Assembly (NCBI GenBank): GCA_963693315.1
Contig: OY856186.1
Span: 69,958,019 to 70,022,018 of the forward strand
From: Diogma glabrata
Taxonomy: Eukaryota > Arthropoda > Insecta > Diptera > Cylindrotomidae
Reading direction: 5' to 3'
Length of the DNA: 64,000 bases
Shown: piece after piece, positions 33,063 through 64,000 of the stretch
Layout: each line of letters starts with the position of its first letter
How positions within the stretch are numbered: the stretch's first letter is position 1
Position numbers and translations under genes: made by a program
The notes under the pieces: generated by a model
The model's database searches: none
What the model was told of the DNA's origin: nothing
Seen by the model: only the letters and a program-made list of their open reading frames with translations

Positions 33063-33312
33063 ATTATATTTAAATAATTTTTATTACTGAATCAACCGTT
33101 TTCAAGTTAAAATCGATCTACCTACCTACATAGTCCAATTATATGGCTACGTTGGTAACATGTAAATCTTTTTATATGCAGCAAACTTCAGTTCATTAAT
33201 TATCTCGGTTGACGTTTCCACATTTTTGTCTAATTTATTTTTTTTTGTTTTTGAAATATTAAAATTAGATAAATTTCAATTATCATTTGTAAAATTAATA
33301 TTTACATTTATA

Positions 33313-36062
33313 ATGCCACCCAAAAAGGCCCCAGCTGCTAGTAAAAAAACCGAGACTAAAAAGAAAGACAAAATTATTGAGGTTAGAACTGTCACTTTTT
33401 ACAAATTTTGTAATTTGTCGGCTATTAATTCCATCGGTCTGTTTTAGGATAAAACATTTGGATTAAAAAATAAAAAAGGTGCTAAACAACAGAAATTTAT
33501 ATCTCAAGTAGAAAAACAAGTTAAAAGTGGTGGACAACATCCTTTAAGCAATCCAAATGCTAAAAAAGAAGAAAAGGAGAAAAAACTAAAAGAACAAAAA
33601 GAATTGTCATTGCTCTTTAAACCTGTTCAAGTGCAAAAAATTGAAAAAGGTTTGTGATTACAGTTATTTAATGTATTAAAAGATTCAATTAATCAATACA
33701 TTTCTTCTTTAGGTACTGATCCGAAATCGGTTATTTGTGCATTCTTTAAGCAAGGACAATGTGGAAAAGGTGATAAATGTAAATTTTCTCATGATTTAAC
33801 AATCGAACGTAAAGATGTTAAGAGGTCATTGTATGTTGATATGCGTGATGATGAGGAAGAGACTATGGAAAATTGGAATGATGAAAAATTAAAGGAAGTA
33901 GTCGATAAAAAACATGGATTAGAAAAACGAATGCCTACAACAGATATTGTATTTGAAAAATAGAAACCTGCATGATTTTAAGATAATATTGGATATATTA
34001 AATATTTTTTTAGATATGTAAATTCTTTCTTGATGCTGTGGAAAAATCGAAATATGGTTGGTTCTGGGAATGTCCAAACGGAGAAAGATGTATCTATCGA
34101 CACGCACTTCCATCCGGTTATGTTTTAAAAAGAGATAAAAACAAAATAGCTGACAAAAAATCAGAACTTTCGTTAGTAGATTTAATTGAAACTGAACGTG
34201 CTGCTCTAGGAGTTAATCAAGTAAGTTAAATTAGAAACTTGAAAAAATCGATTTATACATTTTATCATTTTTAGACAAAAATCACATTAGAAACGTTTCT
34301 GGCGTGGAAAAAACGAAAAATATCAGAAAAGAAAGATAGAATTTCTAAGGATGAAGAGAAAAAACGTACAGATTTTAAAGCTGGTCGTCAACTTGGATTA
34401 TCTGGACGTGAAATGTTTAGTTTCAATCCTGAATTAGCAAATGATGGAGGTGTTGATGATGGGGATGTTGCATTTGATAGTTATGCACGTTCAGATGATG
34501 AAGATGAAATTACATATGACTACAAAGAATTGGATTATGATGCATTAATTAGGGAAGCACAAGAAGTAATTATTTTCTTTATTTACTTATATTTGCGTTG
34601 CAAAACATTCTAAAATTACAGACAGGAGTTATTTTTTGTTTTTCAGTGCAATTTGACAGAAAAATTATTTCAACAGTTTTATCTTTTCGACCATATAAAA
34701 GCGCGCAAGTGCTAATGACCAAAATTACAGCCAAAAATATTGCTGCTAAGTTGACTAAGAGCTTCGTTTCTTTTTTCTATGGTCAACCCACAGATATCTA
34801 ATATTATTAGATGTTTGTATGAGGAATTTCTCTTATTAATGAAGGCTGTTATACTTGTTTTTGCCTGGTAAGGAACAGTTTTATCTTTCTACAGCGGTTT
34901 TCAGTTTTAAAGTCGCTATAGTTATTCTAGACACTATCCATGCGGTTTATTAGGCAGATATTTTATCGACGCAGTTACGCAACAATTGTTTTTTCGCATC
35001 GGGTGAAGTGAGGTTGATTTTGGTGTTCTACTGTCAAATTATTTAAAAGTTTTTATCTCGTTGAATTCCTCTGAACGTAGAAGCGCAGCAGGAAAGTATT
35101 TGGTAACGATAAGCTTTTTAGTTTGCTTTTTGATACCGATGAAAGTTGAAGAAACAGTTGTTCTCGCAACTTTGTTTTGTGTTCAGATTTTTAGATATTG
35201 TTTGGATTTTTTGTGCTATTTTTGTAAGGGTTGCTACAATTGGACATGAGCTGAAGAGAAATGTTCTTTGAATATAGTTTTCAGAAACTTTTCAGAAACT
35301 TTTCAGTGCGGCGTGGATATTTGTGAACTTTCGATGAATACTCGACGTAACGTAATAATTGCCAATTTTGCTGTCAATTTGTTTTATTTATGCCCCAAAA
35401 TCGATCCTAATCAGGCGTGCTCTGTTGTTGGTTATTGTGATGCGCTTAGAAAAATATTGTTTGCATATAATCATCCATCAGATTTCTTCAAAGCAGAACA
35501 GTACTTTTTGACCATTGCGCCCTCAACGCGACTCTCAACTTGTCTAAAGCCGCATTTAGACTATTGCAGAACTCTGCAATATTTCTGCAATGGAATATTG
35601 TAAAATATTCATTGCAGAAAAGCTTGGCAATGAACTCATTGCAAAACATTGCAATGAGTTCATTGCCAAACTTTTCTGTAACGAATATTTTACACACTAC
35701 CATTGCACGACTATTGCAGAGTTCTGCAATAGTCTAATTGCGACTTAAGTAACAGTCTGGTCAGTCGGAACGTGATTACAATTATTATTCTTCCAGTTTT
35801 GTTAACATTGAATTTATTTTGAAACTAAACATCAATATTATTTTAGGTCGATGGATCTGGTACGGTGGCCGCCGAAGACCGACTTACTCAATTAAAGGCT
35901 TCTAAAGTCATAGAAGAGGAAGAAGATGAAGATAATTCGGAAGAAAATAGTGAAAATCAAATAGAAGATGCAACTCCTATTAATGAAAATCTTTTCCTTG
36001 ATGAAGATCTAGAGGGATTAGATGATGAACTAAATGAGTTGGATTTGGATAAAGGAGATTAA
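33313..36062 (+). CDS. ZC3H15: ZC3H15 / DRG family regulatory protein 1 (DFRP1) homologue
   Basis: Six exons, 33313-33381, 33448-33649, 33713-33948, 34014-34220, 34275-34565 and 35847-36062, join to 406 residues, close to the vertebrate length. It starts [16 protein letters not shown] finger 1 uses C99, C107, C113 and H117 ([17 protein letters not shown]). Finger 2 uses C171, C189, C195 and H199 ([18 protein letters not shown]). The DFRP region ([29 protein letters not shown]) follows, then an acidic tail ending [16 protein letters not shown]. In other eukaryotes the protein binds and stabilises the GTPase DRG1 and associates with translating ribosomes. The first four introns are 54-66 nt. 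Intron 5 is 1281 nt and holds a MITE. The gene is 320 bp downstream of the ZAD gene on the same strand and convergent with PTER. Confidence 0.95.
34566..35846 (+). other. ZC3H15 intron 5 (1281 nt)
   Basis: It starts GTAATT and ends TATTATTTTAG. It contains the MITE at 35544-35748 and a triple TTTTCAGAAAC repeat near 35277. It is about twenty times longer than the gene's other introns, so most of it is probably inserted sequence. Confidence 0.75.
35544..35748. mobile_element. foldback MITE in ZC3H15 intron 5
   Basis: The arms read CGCATTTAGACTATTGCAGA and its near reverse complement. They extend inward to TTGGCAATGAACTCATTGCA, with the centre near 35650 (TGCAAAACATTGCA). The total is about 200 bp with a very short loop. 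ATTGCA/TGCAAT words recur within the arms. Confidence 0.85.
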
Positions 36063-36138
36063 ATTACGTTTCTGTTTATTTTTTTAACAACAAAAGTAAT
36101 ATGAAAGTTTTATTGTTCAAAATGAAAAAAAAAATAAT

Positions 36139-36144
36139 AATAAA
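36139..36144 (+). terminator. poly(A) signal of ZC3H15
   Basis: AATAAA, 77 nt after the ZC3H15 stop. Confidence 0.55.
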
Positions 36145-36171
36145 AGAAAAATGTTCATATTATCATTTGTG

Positions 36172-36177
36172 TTTATT
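36172..36177 (-). terminator. poly(A) signal of PTER
   Basis: AATAAA on the minus strand, 11 nt after the PTER stop. A second one lies at 36114-36109, inside the ZC3H15 3' UTR. Confidence 0.5.
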
Positions 36178-36187
36178 TTATATACAT

Positions 36188-37480
36188 TTAGAATTCAAAT
36201 TCTAGCCATTTTGCAGGGTTTTCGATTGAAATTTTATCGACCATTTCGGTTGATATACCTTTTGTTTGAAAGCGAGGCAATATATTATTTATTATATGAG
36301 AAAACCCGTGTCCTCCAAAATTTATTAATCGATGTTTCGTATGAATATCATGAGATAACAATATTCTATCCTTTCCATTTTTGATTAGTTTTATTAGACG
36401 ATCAATTCGTTGACCGTCCGACGGCATATCAACGGTTGGATTTAATTGATAGTAGGAGCACTCAGTTCCAAATAAATCAAATTGACAATATGTTCCCAAT
36501 TCACTAAATTCTAATAGCTTACCATCATCAAATATTGTTCCTAAAAAATTTCGAGAAAGAAGTATTAGTTCGATTTAGGATTTGAAATTTATTTTAAAAA
36601 TATGTTTACGGTCAAGATGAGACATAACACATTTCTCTGCGTTACCACCTGCTTCCAAATACAATCGAATTATTTCAAATGGAGCCTCTTCATCACGACC
36701 AGGATGGAATGATACACCACATCCAAGATGTTCTTGTGTAATTGCTGTCGCTTGAATCGATCGTTTTTCAAATTCTGAAAAGAAATCGAATTGAATACGA
36801 TATTTGAAATAAATCTCAAATCTCGCTTATCTTTACAGATACATTTTTATCTTTTAAAATCATACGGTAGTTAAAATAAATAAATAGGGTCATGAATGCT
36901 AAACTATTTATATTTTTTAATTAAAACGAATTAAACTACCATGAATAGGCCAACCACTTCCTACTTCTCCAATAAACCCAGATCGAATGTTTAAGTCACA
37001 ATTTTCTGGAACACAACATTTTTCAGTCATCTCTTTTGTATACATTTCTACTAATTCCTCGACAGATTTGTTCAATTCTTCAGGCTGTTGAACATCGGCA
37101 ATGTAATGACCAGTTCCGACAATAATATTTACATTAGTTTCCTTTGCTATTTTATAACATAACTCCAAATTTCTATTCAATCCATGAGTTGTATTTTCGA
37201 CAATGCTCCCTCCACCATATTTTTTATACAACAGAATTTCTTCTAAAACCGATTTATGTGTATCTTCATCCTGAAAATTAATATTGTAATGTAGCCCGTA
37301 TGGATATTGACGTATTACACCGATGTTCTTTAGCTCGATTTTATTATCAAAATATTCGTTTAAGTGTTTCGGTGGAGCTTTATAAAAATGATGAAAATCT
37401 AACGAAAAGTGTTCGTGAGTTAATGTTTTTCCTAACTTCGATGAATCAAGTGGACCTAGAACTGTTATCACTTGTTTCAT
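36188..37480 (-). CDS. PTER: phosphotriesterase-related protein (PTER)
   Basis: Three minus-strand exons, 37480-36940, 36774-36610 and 36540-36188, join in frame to 352 residues, near the family length. It is an amidohydrolase-fold metallohydrolase. The expected binuclear metal ligands are present: H22 and H24 (THEH), bridging E172 in GFIGEVGSG where bacterial phosphotriesterase has carboxylated lysine, H204 (VSFHPGRD), H233 (MSHLDR) and D300 (LLSHDIH). Mammalian PTER has been described as an N-acetyltaurine hydrolase; the insect substrate is not shown by this sequence. There is no signal peptide, so it is probably cytosolic. The gene converges on ZC3H15 with 125 nt between the stops. Introns of 165 and 69 nt carry GT-AG sites. 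Confidence 0.95.
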
Positions 37481-38003
37481 TTTGACTTTTAAATATTTTT
37501 CACACGTAAGTAAAAAAAGTTATATTCTTAAACGAAGAGAGATAGTTAACTAATGTTTTTTCGTTAATTTACTTCTCACGATTTTGATTGACTGTCGTAA
37601 TAAAAAATTATCTTAAATGTTTACATTATACTTTCATACGTATTATGTACACAAAACATCTGAGTTCTAGACCTTTAGTGCCAAGACGTCGTATTGATTT
37701 GACGATTAACAAATGGAATATTTGGTCATCGTGTTAAGAATAGGAAAGATTACCAGATTTTCAGTAGGTCTAATCCATATTTTTAACAGCTTTCACAAAT
37801 TTTTAGCTCGGGCTATTGTACAGTACACTGTACAGTAAACTCTCCAATGCACGTAATTCCAATTTAATTGCGTTCTTAAATAATCGCGCATTTGGGCAAA
37901 ATGAATAATTTTTTTATTCGATTGTATACACATATCGCCTAAATGTTTTCTTTACAAATTTTTAATATTTTTTTCACGTACCCCAGTTCCATGACGAATA
38001 TTA
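37481..38003. other. intergenic region upstream of PTER
   Basis: It presumably holds the PTER promoter. A palindrome TGTACAGTACACTGTACA lies near 37816. ACAGTAAACTCTCC at 37833 resembles a pogo/Tigger end, but no partner end was found. Confidence 0.4.
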
Positions 38004-38103
38004 AAGGTGCGTTCGATTTGACTGAAACAACTGAAAAAACAACAACAATTGCATTCAATTTATTAGTTGTATCAGTTGCTTCAGTCAAATCGAACACGAC
38101 TTA
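38004..38103. mobile_element. short MITE (about 95 bp)
   Basis: GTTCGATTTGACTGAAACAACTGA at the left mirrors TCAGTTGCTTCAGTCAAATCGAAC at the right, around an ACAACAATTG-rich centre. It has no coding capacity. Confidence 0.75.
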
Positions 38104-38218
38104 AGTTTTACGCAAAATTCTACGCTACTTTTTGTTTTTCAATAATTTTATACCTATAAATATTTTAATAAAATATGTGTCTCCGCTTTAAATTATAAAT
38201 CTTTTTGTACGATTTGAA
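38104..38218. repeat. 115-bp repeat, left arm of a widely spaced inverted pair
   Basis: TTTTACGCAAAATTCTACGC through TTTTTGTACGATTT matches the reverse complement of 42187-42302 with a few changes and indels. Confidence 0.75.
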
Positions 38219-38309
38219 GAATAATAATATGACCTGCAAGAAATTAGACAACCAATAATCGGAAAACAAAACTCGAATAGTCACTCTTTATGCAGTAGTG
38301 GTCATTCTT

Positions 38310-38775
38310 CTCGAAATGAATTTAGTACTGATTTCCTTGTTGGTGCACGCATACAAGAAGCCGTGTTGAAATTCATCCTGGTCAATGAGAGGATTTGCTA
38401 CTTAGGGGTACGCGGTACATAAAACAATATTTCTCTTATTGCCTTGCATGCACCTATTGAAGCTAAGACCGTCCATATTTTCTACATAGCACTGGAGGAG
38501 GTTATGAAATCAACACCAACATTTATAATGGTGAGAGAATGACTGAGTTTGCATTATCAAATAATTTGAGAATTGCCAGTACTTTCTTTTCGCATCGATC
38601 GATTCATAAGCAGACTTATGTTTTTAAACCGAATGGAAACTCTTGAAGTCAAATTGATCAAGTACTAGCAATAGCACGTTTCTTTTCGAGCGATTTGGAT
38701 GTGCGTTCCTTTAGATGTGCAAATATTGGAAGTAACCACTTCCTTGTATGTTCTAAGATAAGGTTCCACTTTCAA
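38310..38775 (+). pseudogene. RTE-like LINE endonuclease fragment
   Basis: The plus strand, with frame changes, reads as an EEP endonuclease of the RTE clade: NISLIALHAPIEAK-like and YIALEEV blocks, an IHKQTYVF-like block (HKGT.V.P in the family), QIDQVLA and GSNHFLV (family SDHYLV). Several stops and a missing catalytic segment show that it is dead. No RT part follows. Confidence 0.65.
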
Positions 38776-40161
38776 TGATCAATTCAACGATCTTTTACTC
38801 ATTAGAGTAATTAAAAGTTTGTCTTTTAAAGTCCAATCATTTTCAGTGAAGTGTGAGGAACAAACTATCTTATAATAAATACGAACATTTTCTTTTTCCA
38901 CATGATTCTATCCACTACAAATTGGATTTATTTTTCTGGAAATTAAAAAACCTTATGTTTTGAGTATGATTTTTCACATTTGTTGAAAACTTTTGCAGGT
39001 TTTAACGTAGTTCGGCATTTAAATTTGTATATGTTTTAATAGTAAAACAAATACTAAAGTTCATTAATTAATGAATGAATTAATTTCAATCATTTCATTA
39101 ACTAATAAATTAACTTATAAATCATACTAAATATATTTTTAATTTAAAAACAATAGCTTTTCTCATTGATAATAACAACAAACGTATTATATAAAACTCT
39201 GAATGACGTCAATCAAAATCAAAATGGCATCGCTGTCACTCTAGTGAGAATACCTTATTTTCATTTTACCATGGTTCCAATGCAACGAATTTGTTTAATG
39301 TCGAATTCTTTTCACCCAAATCCATCAAAAAAAATTGATGTAAATCAAAAATTTTGTTCTTTTCACCCAAAAACATCAATATTTTTTCCGATTTACATCA
39401 AAAAAAAAAATGTGCATTTTTTCGTAAATTTTTTTGACATTACTAATATCAACAAAGAAAATTTAAAAAATAAACGTTTTGTTGACGACAATTTTTATAT
39501 AACTATGAATTGTTTAATTTTGAAGAATTAATTATTGTGTTTTATATTATATATATACAATAATGTAACTAACATTTAATAAAATAACTCCTAATAAATA
39601 AAAAAAAATTCTTAAATGGATTTATTAGAATTAAAATATTATATTTCATTGGGCGGATGAAAAAAGATGCATCATAGAAAAAAACGAGACGCTTTTATCT
39701 AAAATGAAGTAATTTAAATTGAAAACAAATATGAATGAATAAAAAAAATTATTTTATGTACAAATTAATTGAATTTTTTATAAATATTTCAATACGCAAT
39801 TGCAGAATATGCTATTATACGAAATTTTTCAAATTTAAAAGTAGACAACCGCCATTTAAATATCACTAATACAAACATATTTCACATCAAATTTTGTTTT
39901 TTGTTCTTTTCAGACCCGAATTTATAAATTGATTTAGAAAAGTCAAAAGAAAGGTCAGAAGTCAGTTTTTTTCAGGTTTCAAATTTCAACTGACAGTTGG
40001 ATTTTTGGCTTTTAACAAGAAATTAAAACTTAAAACTTAGAAATTTACAACAAGTTAAACTGTAAATATTTTATTATCAAATGTACTTATTTTTTTCAAT
40101 CAAAAAAAAATCTTAAATTTTATTTGTGTTGTTTTTGTCTATCAAAAATAGTACATTTAAT
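38776..40161. other. AT-rich intergenic DNA
   Basis: No gene is supported. CTTTTCACCCAAA occurs twice (39309 and 39359) next to ACATCAAAAAAAA words. Otherwise it is low-complexity AT. Confidence 0.35.
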
Positions 40162-40336
40162 TTATTTTGGATTTTTGAGATCAATTAAACTCAAGTAAGT
40201 AAAGAAGTAATTGGAATATTTTCAATTCAAAGGTATGGTTTGAAGTTTCTCAGAAAAAAACTACAATTCACATTTTACGTGTTTCGGATCGAATCCTTGG
40301 GCAGACACGCTATCGATTACGCCGTTGAGGCGATGA
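40162..40336 (-). repeat. tRNA-derived SINE, copy 1 (B box deleted)
   Basis: On the minus strand it starts TCATCGCCTCAACGGCGTAATCGATAGCGTG (A-box-like part GGCGTAATCGATAGCG) and ends in an AT-rich tail TCAAAAATCCAAAATAAA. Compared with copy 2 it lacks about 35 bp including the B box GGTTCGAATCC, between two GGAT(T)CGA words. Confidence 0.8.
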
Positions 40337-40642
40337 CAATTTCAAAGTTGAAACTTCTTCATCACTTAATTATTTTTTACTTAAGTTGAATTTTTCCACT
40401 GTCATTAGACTCCATATTATGGAAATGCTTTTACATTATATGGGAATTTTTGCATTAAATTTCTAGACAATACTTTGTTTGAATTCATAGAATGGGGAAC
40501 ATTTCTATTCTAATTAACATCCTAAGTCACGATTGTATAGTCATTATTGATTGTTTCCAATCAATGTGAAATCAATGGCTGACACTTGGTCAATTTGTAG
40601 TTCTATATGTATTAACATTAGACTACATTAAGGGAATTTAAA

Positions 40643-40851
40643 TTTATTTTGGATTTTTGAGATCAATTAAACTCAAGCAAGTAAAGAAGTAATTGGAATA
40701 TTTTCAATTCAAAGGTATGGCTTGAAGTTTCTCAGAAAAAAACTACAATTCACATTTTACGTGTTTCGGATCGGATTCGAACCTACCCTCGTCAGTGCCC
40801 GGCTCGAATCCTTGGGCAGACACGCTATCGATTACGCCGTTGAGGCGATGA
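40643..40851 (-). repeat. tRNA-derived SINE, copy 2 (complete head)
   Basis: The minus strand has an A-box-like GGCGTAATCGATAGCGTG and a perfect B box GGTTCGAATCC (40771-40781 on the plus strand as GGATTCGAACC). An unrelated AT-rich body shared with copy 1 and with 18034-18125 follows. This is the layout of a tRNA-derived SINE transcribed by RNA polymerase III. Confidence 0.85.
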
Positions 40852-41139
40852 ATGTATTAGTACATTTAATACATGAATGGTACATGGAGTACATTTAATA
40901 CCAAAATGTACACAGACGGTACAAGACTCAATGATTGCTTAAATTTCTTAATGATGGGTGGACTGTATTTCTTTGTTTTAATTAATAAGTTTGACAATTC
41001 TTCATACTTAATAGTGATGACTATTGTTAAACTATTTGCGTTATTGTATCTTGAATATGAGGTAATGTTTCATTAAATAATCTTGTAAATGTTCCTATGT
41101 TGATAATGGATGTAACAAAAGTGCAGCAGCATATACAAT
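40852..41139. other. intergenic
   Basis: No gene. GTACATTTAATAC words recur. Confidence 0.3.
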
Positions 41140-41625
41140 TTGCATCTGCAATACTATTAATTATCACGACTATGATGTAACGGAGATTGAATTGTACATG
41201 CACATGCATAGTATTATGAACGAAGATTAAATCATACACGCACATGTGTAGTATTATGAACGAAGATTAAATCATACACGCACATGTGCAATATTATAAA
41301 AAGTGTAGCTGCAATACTATTAACTGGATGCAATAATTATCACAACTGTATGATGTAACGAAGATTTGAATCACATGCACATGCGTAGTACTATGAACGA
41401 AGATTAAATTATACACGCACATGTGTAATATTATATAAAGTGTAGCTGCAATACTATTAACTGGATGCAATAATTATCACGACTATGATGTAACGAAGAT
41501 TTGAATCACATGCACATGCGTAGTACTATGAACGAAGATTAAATCATACACGCACATGTGTAATATTATATAAAGTTGCAGCTGCACAACTGTTAACTGA
41601 ATGCAATAATTATTACGACTCCTGA
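41140..41625. repeat. minisatellite, about 137-bp period
   Basis: Units begin near GTAGCTGCAATACTATTAAC at 41304 and 41442 and, diverged, near 41578, with an incomplete unit from 41140. Each contains TGATGTAACGAAGATTTGAA, CATGCACATGCGTAGTACTA and TACACGCACATGTG. There are about 3.5 copies. Confidence 0.85.
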
Positions 41626-42186
41626 ATCAGACAAGTACATATATGTAACAGCATCTGAAATCAATAATATGATTATAAAATTCACACAATAAAATTATGA
41701 TTTTCGACACTCCACGTTAGACGGTATTGACTATTCGATGAATCCAGAAATAAAATACTCAAAAAAATCTTATCACCAAAACATATGATACTGGTATGTA
41801 TTTTATTACAATAAACACAATAGTCTAACACTAAACATAATATTTAACTGAATCAATAATAATTTTTACTAAGTTAAATACTAATGGCTGAGTAATACCA
41901 ATCATTCTTTGTTGAAGACAAAATGAACCAGCCAAAACTAATACATTCATCATAGTACATTTAATCAGTACATTTAATGTTTACTGAACTGAACATTTTT
42001 CTCTCTTTATGTAAGTCTGAAATGTTTTGTAAATCTCAAATTTTCTTTTAAAATTGAAATACTGAAATACTATATATGTATATATATTTTGCTGCTTATA
42101 TTTATAACTTTATTTATATTTTCCATCGCACTATGAATAAATAAATAAATAAATGCAATTTACGATAGATGGCAGTCACAATTTTT
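41626..42186. other. intergenic AT-rich DNA
   Basis: No gene; a short (AAAT)n run lies at 42137-42156. Confidence 0.35.
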
Positions 42187-42302
42187 TTAAATCGTACAAA
42201 AAGATTTCTTATTTAGAGCCAAGACAAATTTTTTATTAAAATATTATTTATAGGTATAAAATTATTGGAAAACAAAAAGTAGCGTAGAATTTTGCGTAAA
42301 AT
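42187..42302. repeat. 115-bp repeat, right arm of the widely spaced inverted pair
   Basis: The inverted partner of 38104-38218; it includes AATCGTACAAAAAGATTTCT and GTAGCGTAGAATTTTGCGTA. Confidence 0.75.
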
Positions 42303-44209
42303 TAAATATTCGTCATGGAACTGCAGGGAAATGTTGTTTTCATCAAATAAACAAACTAGGCGCGTTCCATTGAAAATCAAACTTACTCAACCATTCAGAT
42401 CTAAATATCAGGCCAAAATAAAAAATTTTGATACTAATAAAATTGTGTGGTTTCTTTTGAAAAAATTTCAAATTTTTGGCGTTCCATTGGTGATCTACTC
42501 AAAAGCTGCTTTGAGCAGCTATTTTGTTCCAAAGGAACGCATGTCTTGTGGTTCCAATAAATCTGATTCTGGTTGAATCCATCGAACTCATAATGTCCAA
42601 TTATTTTTGATTTCCATTTAAATCTTTAAGGTATCTCCTACACAAAATATTATATACTCGGAAATCGGTTTTTGATAAATGATATTATGGATTAAAATAT
42701 AAAATAAATATATCTACAGTGAAGTGTTTATTTATGACAAAAATATAATTAATGACATAAAAACGAGTTAAGGCCTGATGATGAAGCAGTTTGATGAATA
42801 TACTGATGAATCAGTTTGAATTGAATCCTGCACGAAAACGTTCCATTAAAGCATTAAGGAAACAAAAAATGTATAGAATTGAACACATTTATGCGATTGG
42901 CATTTAGTAACATCGGCTAAATTACTCACAAACTCGTGGTTTTATATTAAAAACGTATAAAAACAGTGGCGCAAATATGCTAAATTAACAACATCTTATG
43001 ATTCAAAATGAATTAAAGATTTAAAAGATCCAAATAATGTCATAATTAAATTAATTAAACAATTTATTTGAAAACGCTTAGGTGGTTTTTTTACCTTTCA
43101 GCACCCACTGATTTCTCATATTCCTTATAAATTTTTCGGCACGTAAGGACTCTAACGTAGATTATTATTCACACTCAAATCATTCAAGTAAGGATCAACG
43201 CGAAAAAAGTGGTGCCATTACCTGTCCTAGCGTTTGACCAAAATGATTCCAGCTGTATAGTCGAAGTTAGTCAAATCAAAATTGGGCGTGTTGAAAGCTA
43301 GTTACAATTAAAATTGCATATAATTTATTGAATACTACAATTTAAATAACTGGTTGAAATCATATACTGCGTTCAAATCAGTTCAAGTCTTTGAAGAAAG
43401 TTTGGCTCAATTACTTTCATTTTCTCAAACGTTGCGTTTTCTGAACCGTTAACAAAAAAACCGTCTCGTGTAAGTCCCATGTACTAACATTCAAATCATT
43501 TCGTACTAAAGCAAAATATAAGATTGGAATAGAATAGTATTTTGACGTCTGTCAAATTAATCAAAATAATAAAAAAAATAGTCAAAATATTTTGTGTTTA
43601 TAAAAACTAAAATTAGGTTACAAAATTAAAACGTGAAATGGATTTTCATATAAATCTATTGTAAGTAAAGTAATTTTAAAATAATTCCGCATATTATTAT
43701 AGACAATTAACGTCCAATATGTTACTATAAAATCGAAAATTTAAAGAAAATAAATTCTGCATTTGTAATGCATATTTTTTTCATTGTTTGAAATGGATAT
43801 TATTTGATTAAATTTTGTTTATTAGATAATTGAGTAATAATAATAAGTAGATTATAGTAATTTTGGGTTGGTATTGTCGACTAAAGAGTTAGATTACATC
43901 AAATATACGACGCTTAGAGTAAACTGATATTGATATAGAAAATATTTCCGACATTTTGATTATTGATTAGAAAATTGAATTGAAAGATAACAACAATTTT
44001 AAGAGGTTTGAGTGAAATCGTTTTTTCTTTGTTTATTTAACAACAGTTGTAATATGACACATATTATTCTAATTAAATTTATTTGTATTTCAGAAAACCC
44101 AACTCAATAACATGTAGTAAATATATTTAAAAATATTTATTATTAAAAAAGTACTTTTAATTCAACTAATCAACATTAAAACCAAAACGTATATTAACAA
44201 ATAAACAAG
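42303..44209. other. intergenic region upstream of tweek
   Basis: No gene is supported. The open stretch 42292-42576 matches nothing I know. The tweek promoter and 5' UTR should lie near the right end. Confidence 0.4.

Positions 44210-64000
<19,791 letters not shown>

Noticed and set aside
37833..37850. Pogo/Tigger-like end ACAGTAAACTCTCC
   Set aside because: No matching inverted end or transposase was found nearby.
39166..39531. 121-codon open frame
   Set aside because: Low-complexity AT translation with no similarity and no splice context.
41140..41625. CRISPR-like array
   Set aside because: Units are about 137 bp and nearly identical throughout, with no spacers; it is a eukaryotic minisatellite.
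42292..42576. 94-codon open frame upstream of tweek
   Set aside because: It begins inside a repeat and has no recognisable domain.

Overview
The window is AT-rich, transposon-crowded insect DNA. The host genes have introns of 54-66 nt mixed with multi-kilobase introns stuffed with mobile elements, GT-AG splice sites and AATAAA poly(A) signals. A ZAD-type zinc-finger gene points to an insect. The compact introns and AT bias suggest a dipteran, perhaps a nematoceran, but that placement is inference. No operons, ribosome-binding sites, CRISPR arrays or bacterial features are present. Five host genes can be assembled by splicing: the 3' end of a HNK-1/chondroitin-4-type carbohydrate sulfotransferase (+, exons 4464-4567 and 11356-11941); a ZAD-C2H2 zinc-finger protein (+, 31560-32993, five exons); the DRG1 partner ZC3H15/DFRP1 (+, 33313-36062, six exons); a phosphotriesterase-related (PTER) amidohydrolase (-, 37480-36188, three exons), convergent with ZC3H15; and the first nine recognised exons of the giant lipid-transfer gene tweek/BLTP1 (KIAA1109) (+, 44210 to beyond 64000). 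Exon phases agree throughout except for a one-base frameshift in tweek exon 3 near 52613 and one ambiguous donor near 59792. The genes have unrelated functions; nothing suggests they act together. Layout: 1-11.9 kb is the sulfotransferase region. Its introns hold an antisense LINE (1.37-2.89 kb), a hAT transposon with target duplication (5122-9310) inserted into an older R1/I-like LINE, several MITEs, and a 569-bp near-perfect foldback element (10599-11167). 13.1-28.2 kb is a nested transposon block: a Jockey-like LINE with a 2A-like motif and PHD finger (13.1-26.7 kb) is split by a young 9.5-kb Ty3/gypsy-type LTR retrotransposon (14571-24063, target duplication AAAT, LTRs of 1112 bp differing at five positions), and abuts a decayed antisense gypsy fragment. 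28.2-31.5 kb is AT-rich intergenic DNA with MITEs. 31.5-37.5 kb is gene-dense. 37.5-44.2 kb is intergenic, with an RTE-like LINE fragment, two tRNA-derived SINEs, a 137-bp minisatellite and a widely spaced inverted repeat. 44.2-64 kb is tweek; its introns carry several antisense LINE fragments, a roughly 515-bp CT microsatellite and MITEs. The most unusual observation is that each LTR of the young gypsy element contains about 320 bp of sequence that reads, with breaks, as the N-terminal phosphotyrosine-binding region of the host E3 ubiquitin ligase Cbl. This looks like a captured host-gene fragment inside an LTR. Other points of interest are a LINE whose 5' end belongs to a different family from its RT, a LINE with a changed RT catalytic aspartate, and the tweek frameshift. 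All functional and family assignments come from reading motifs by eye; no database search was run.
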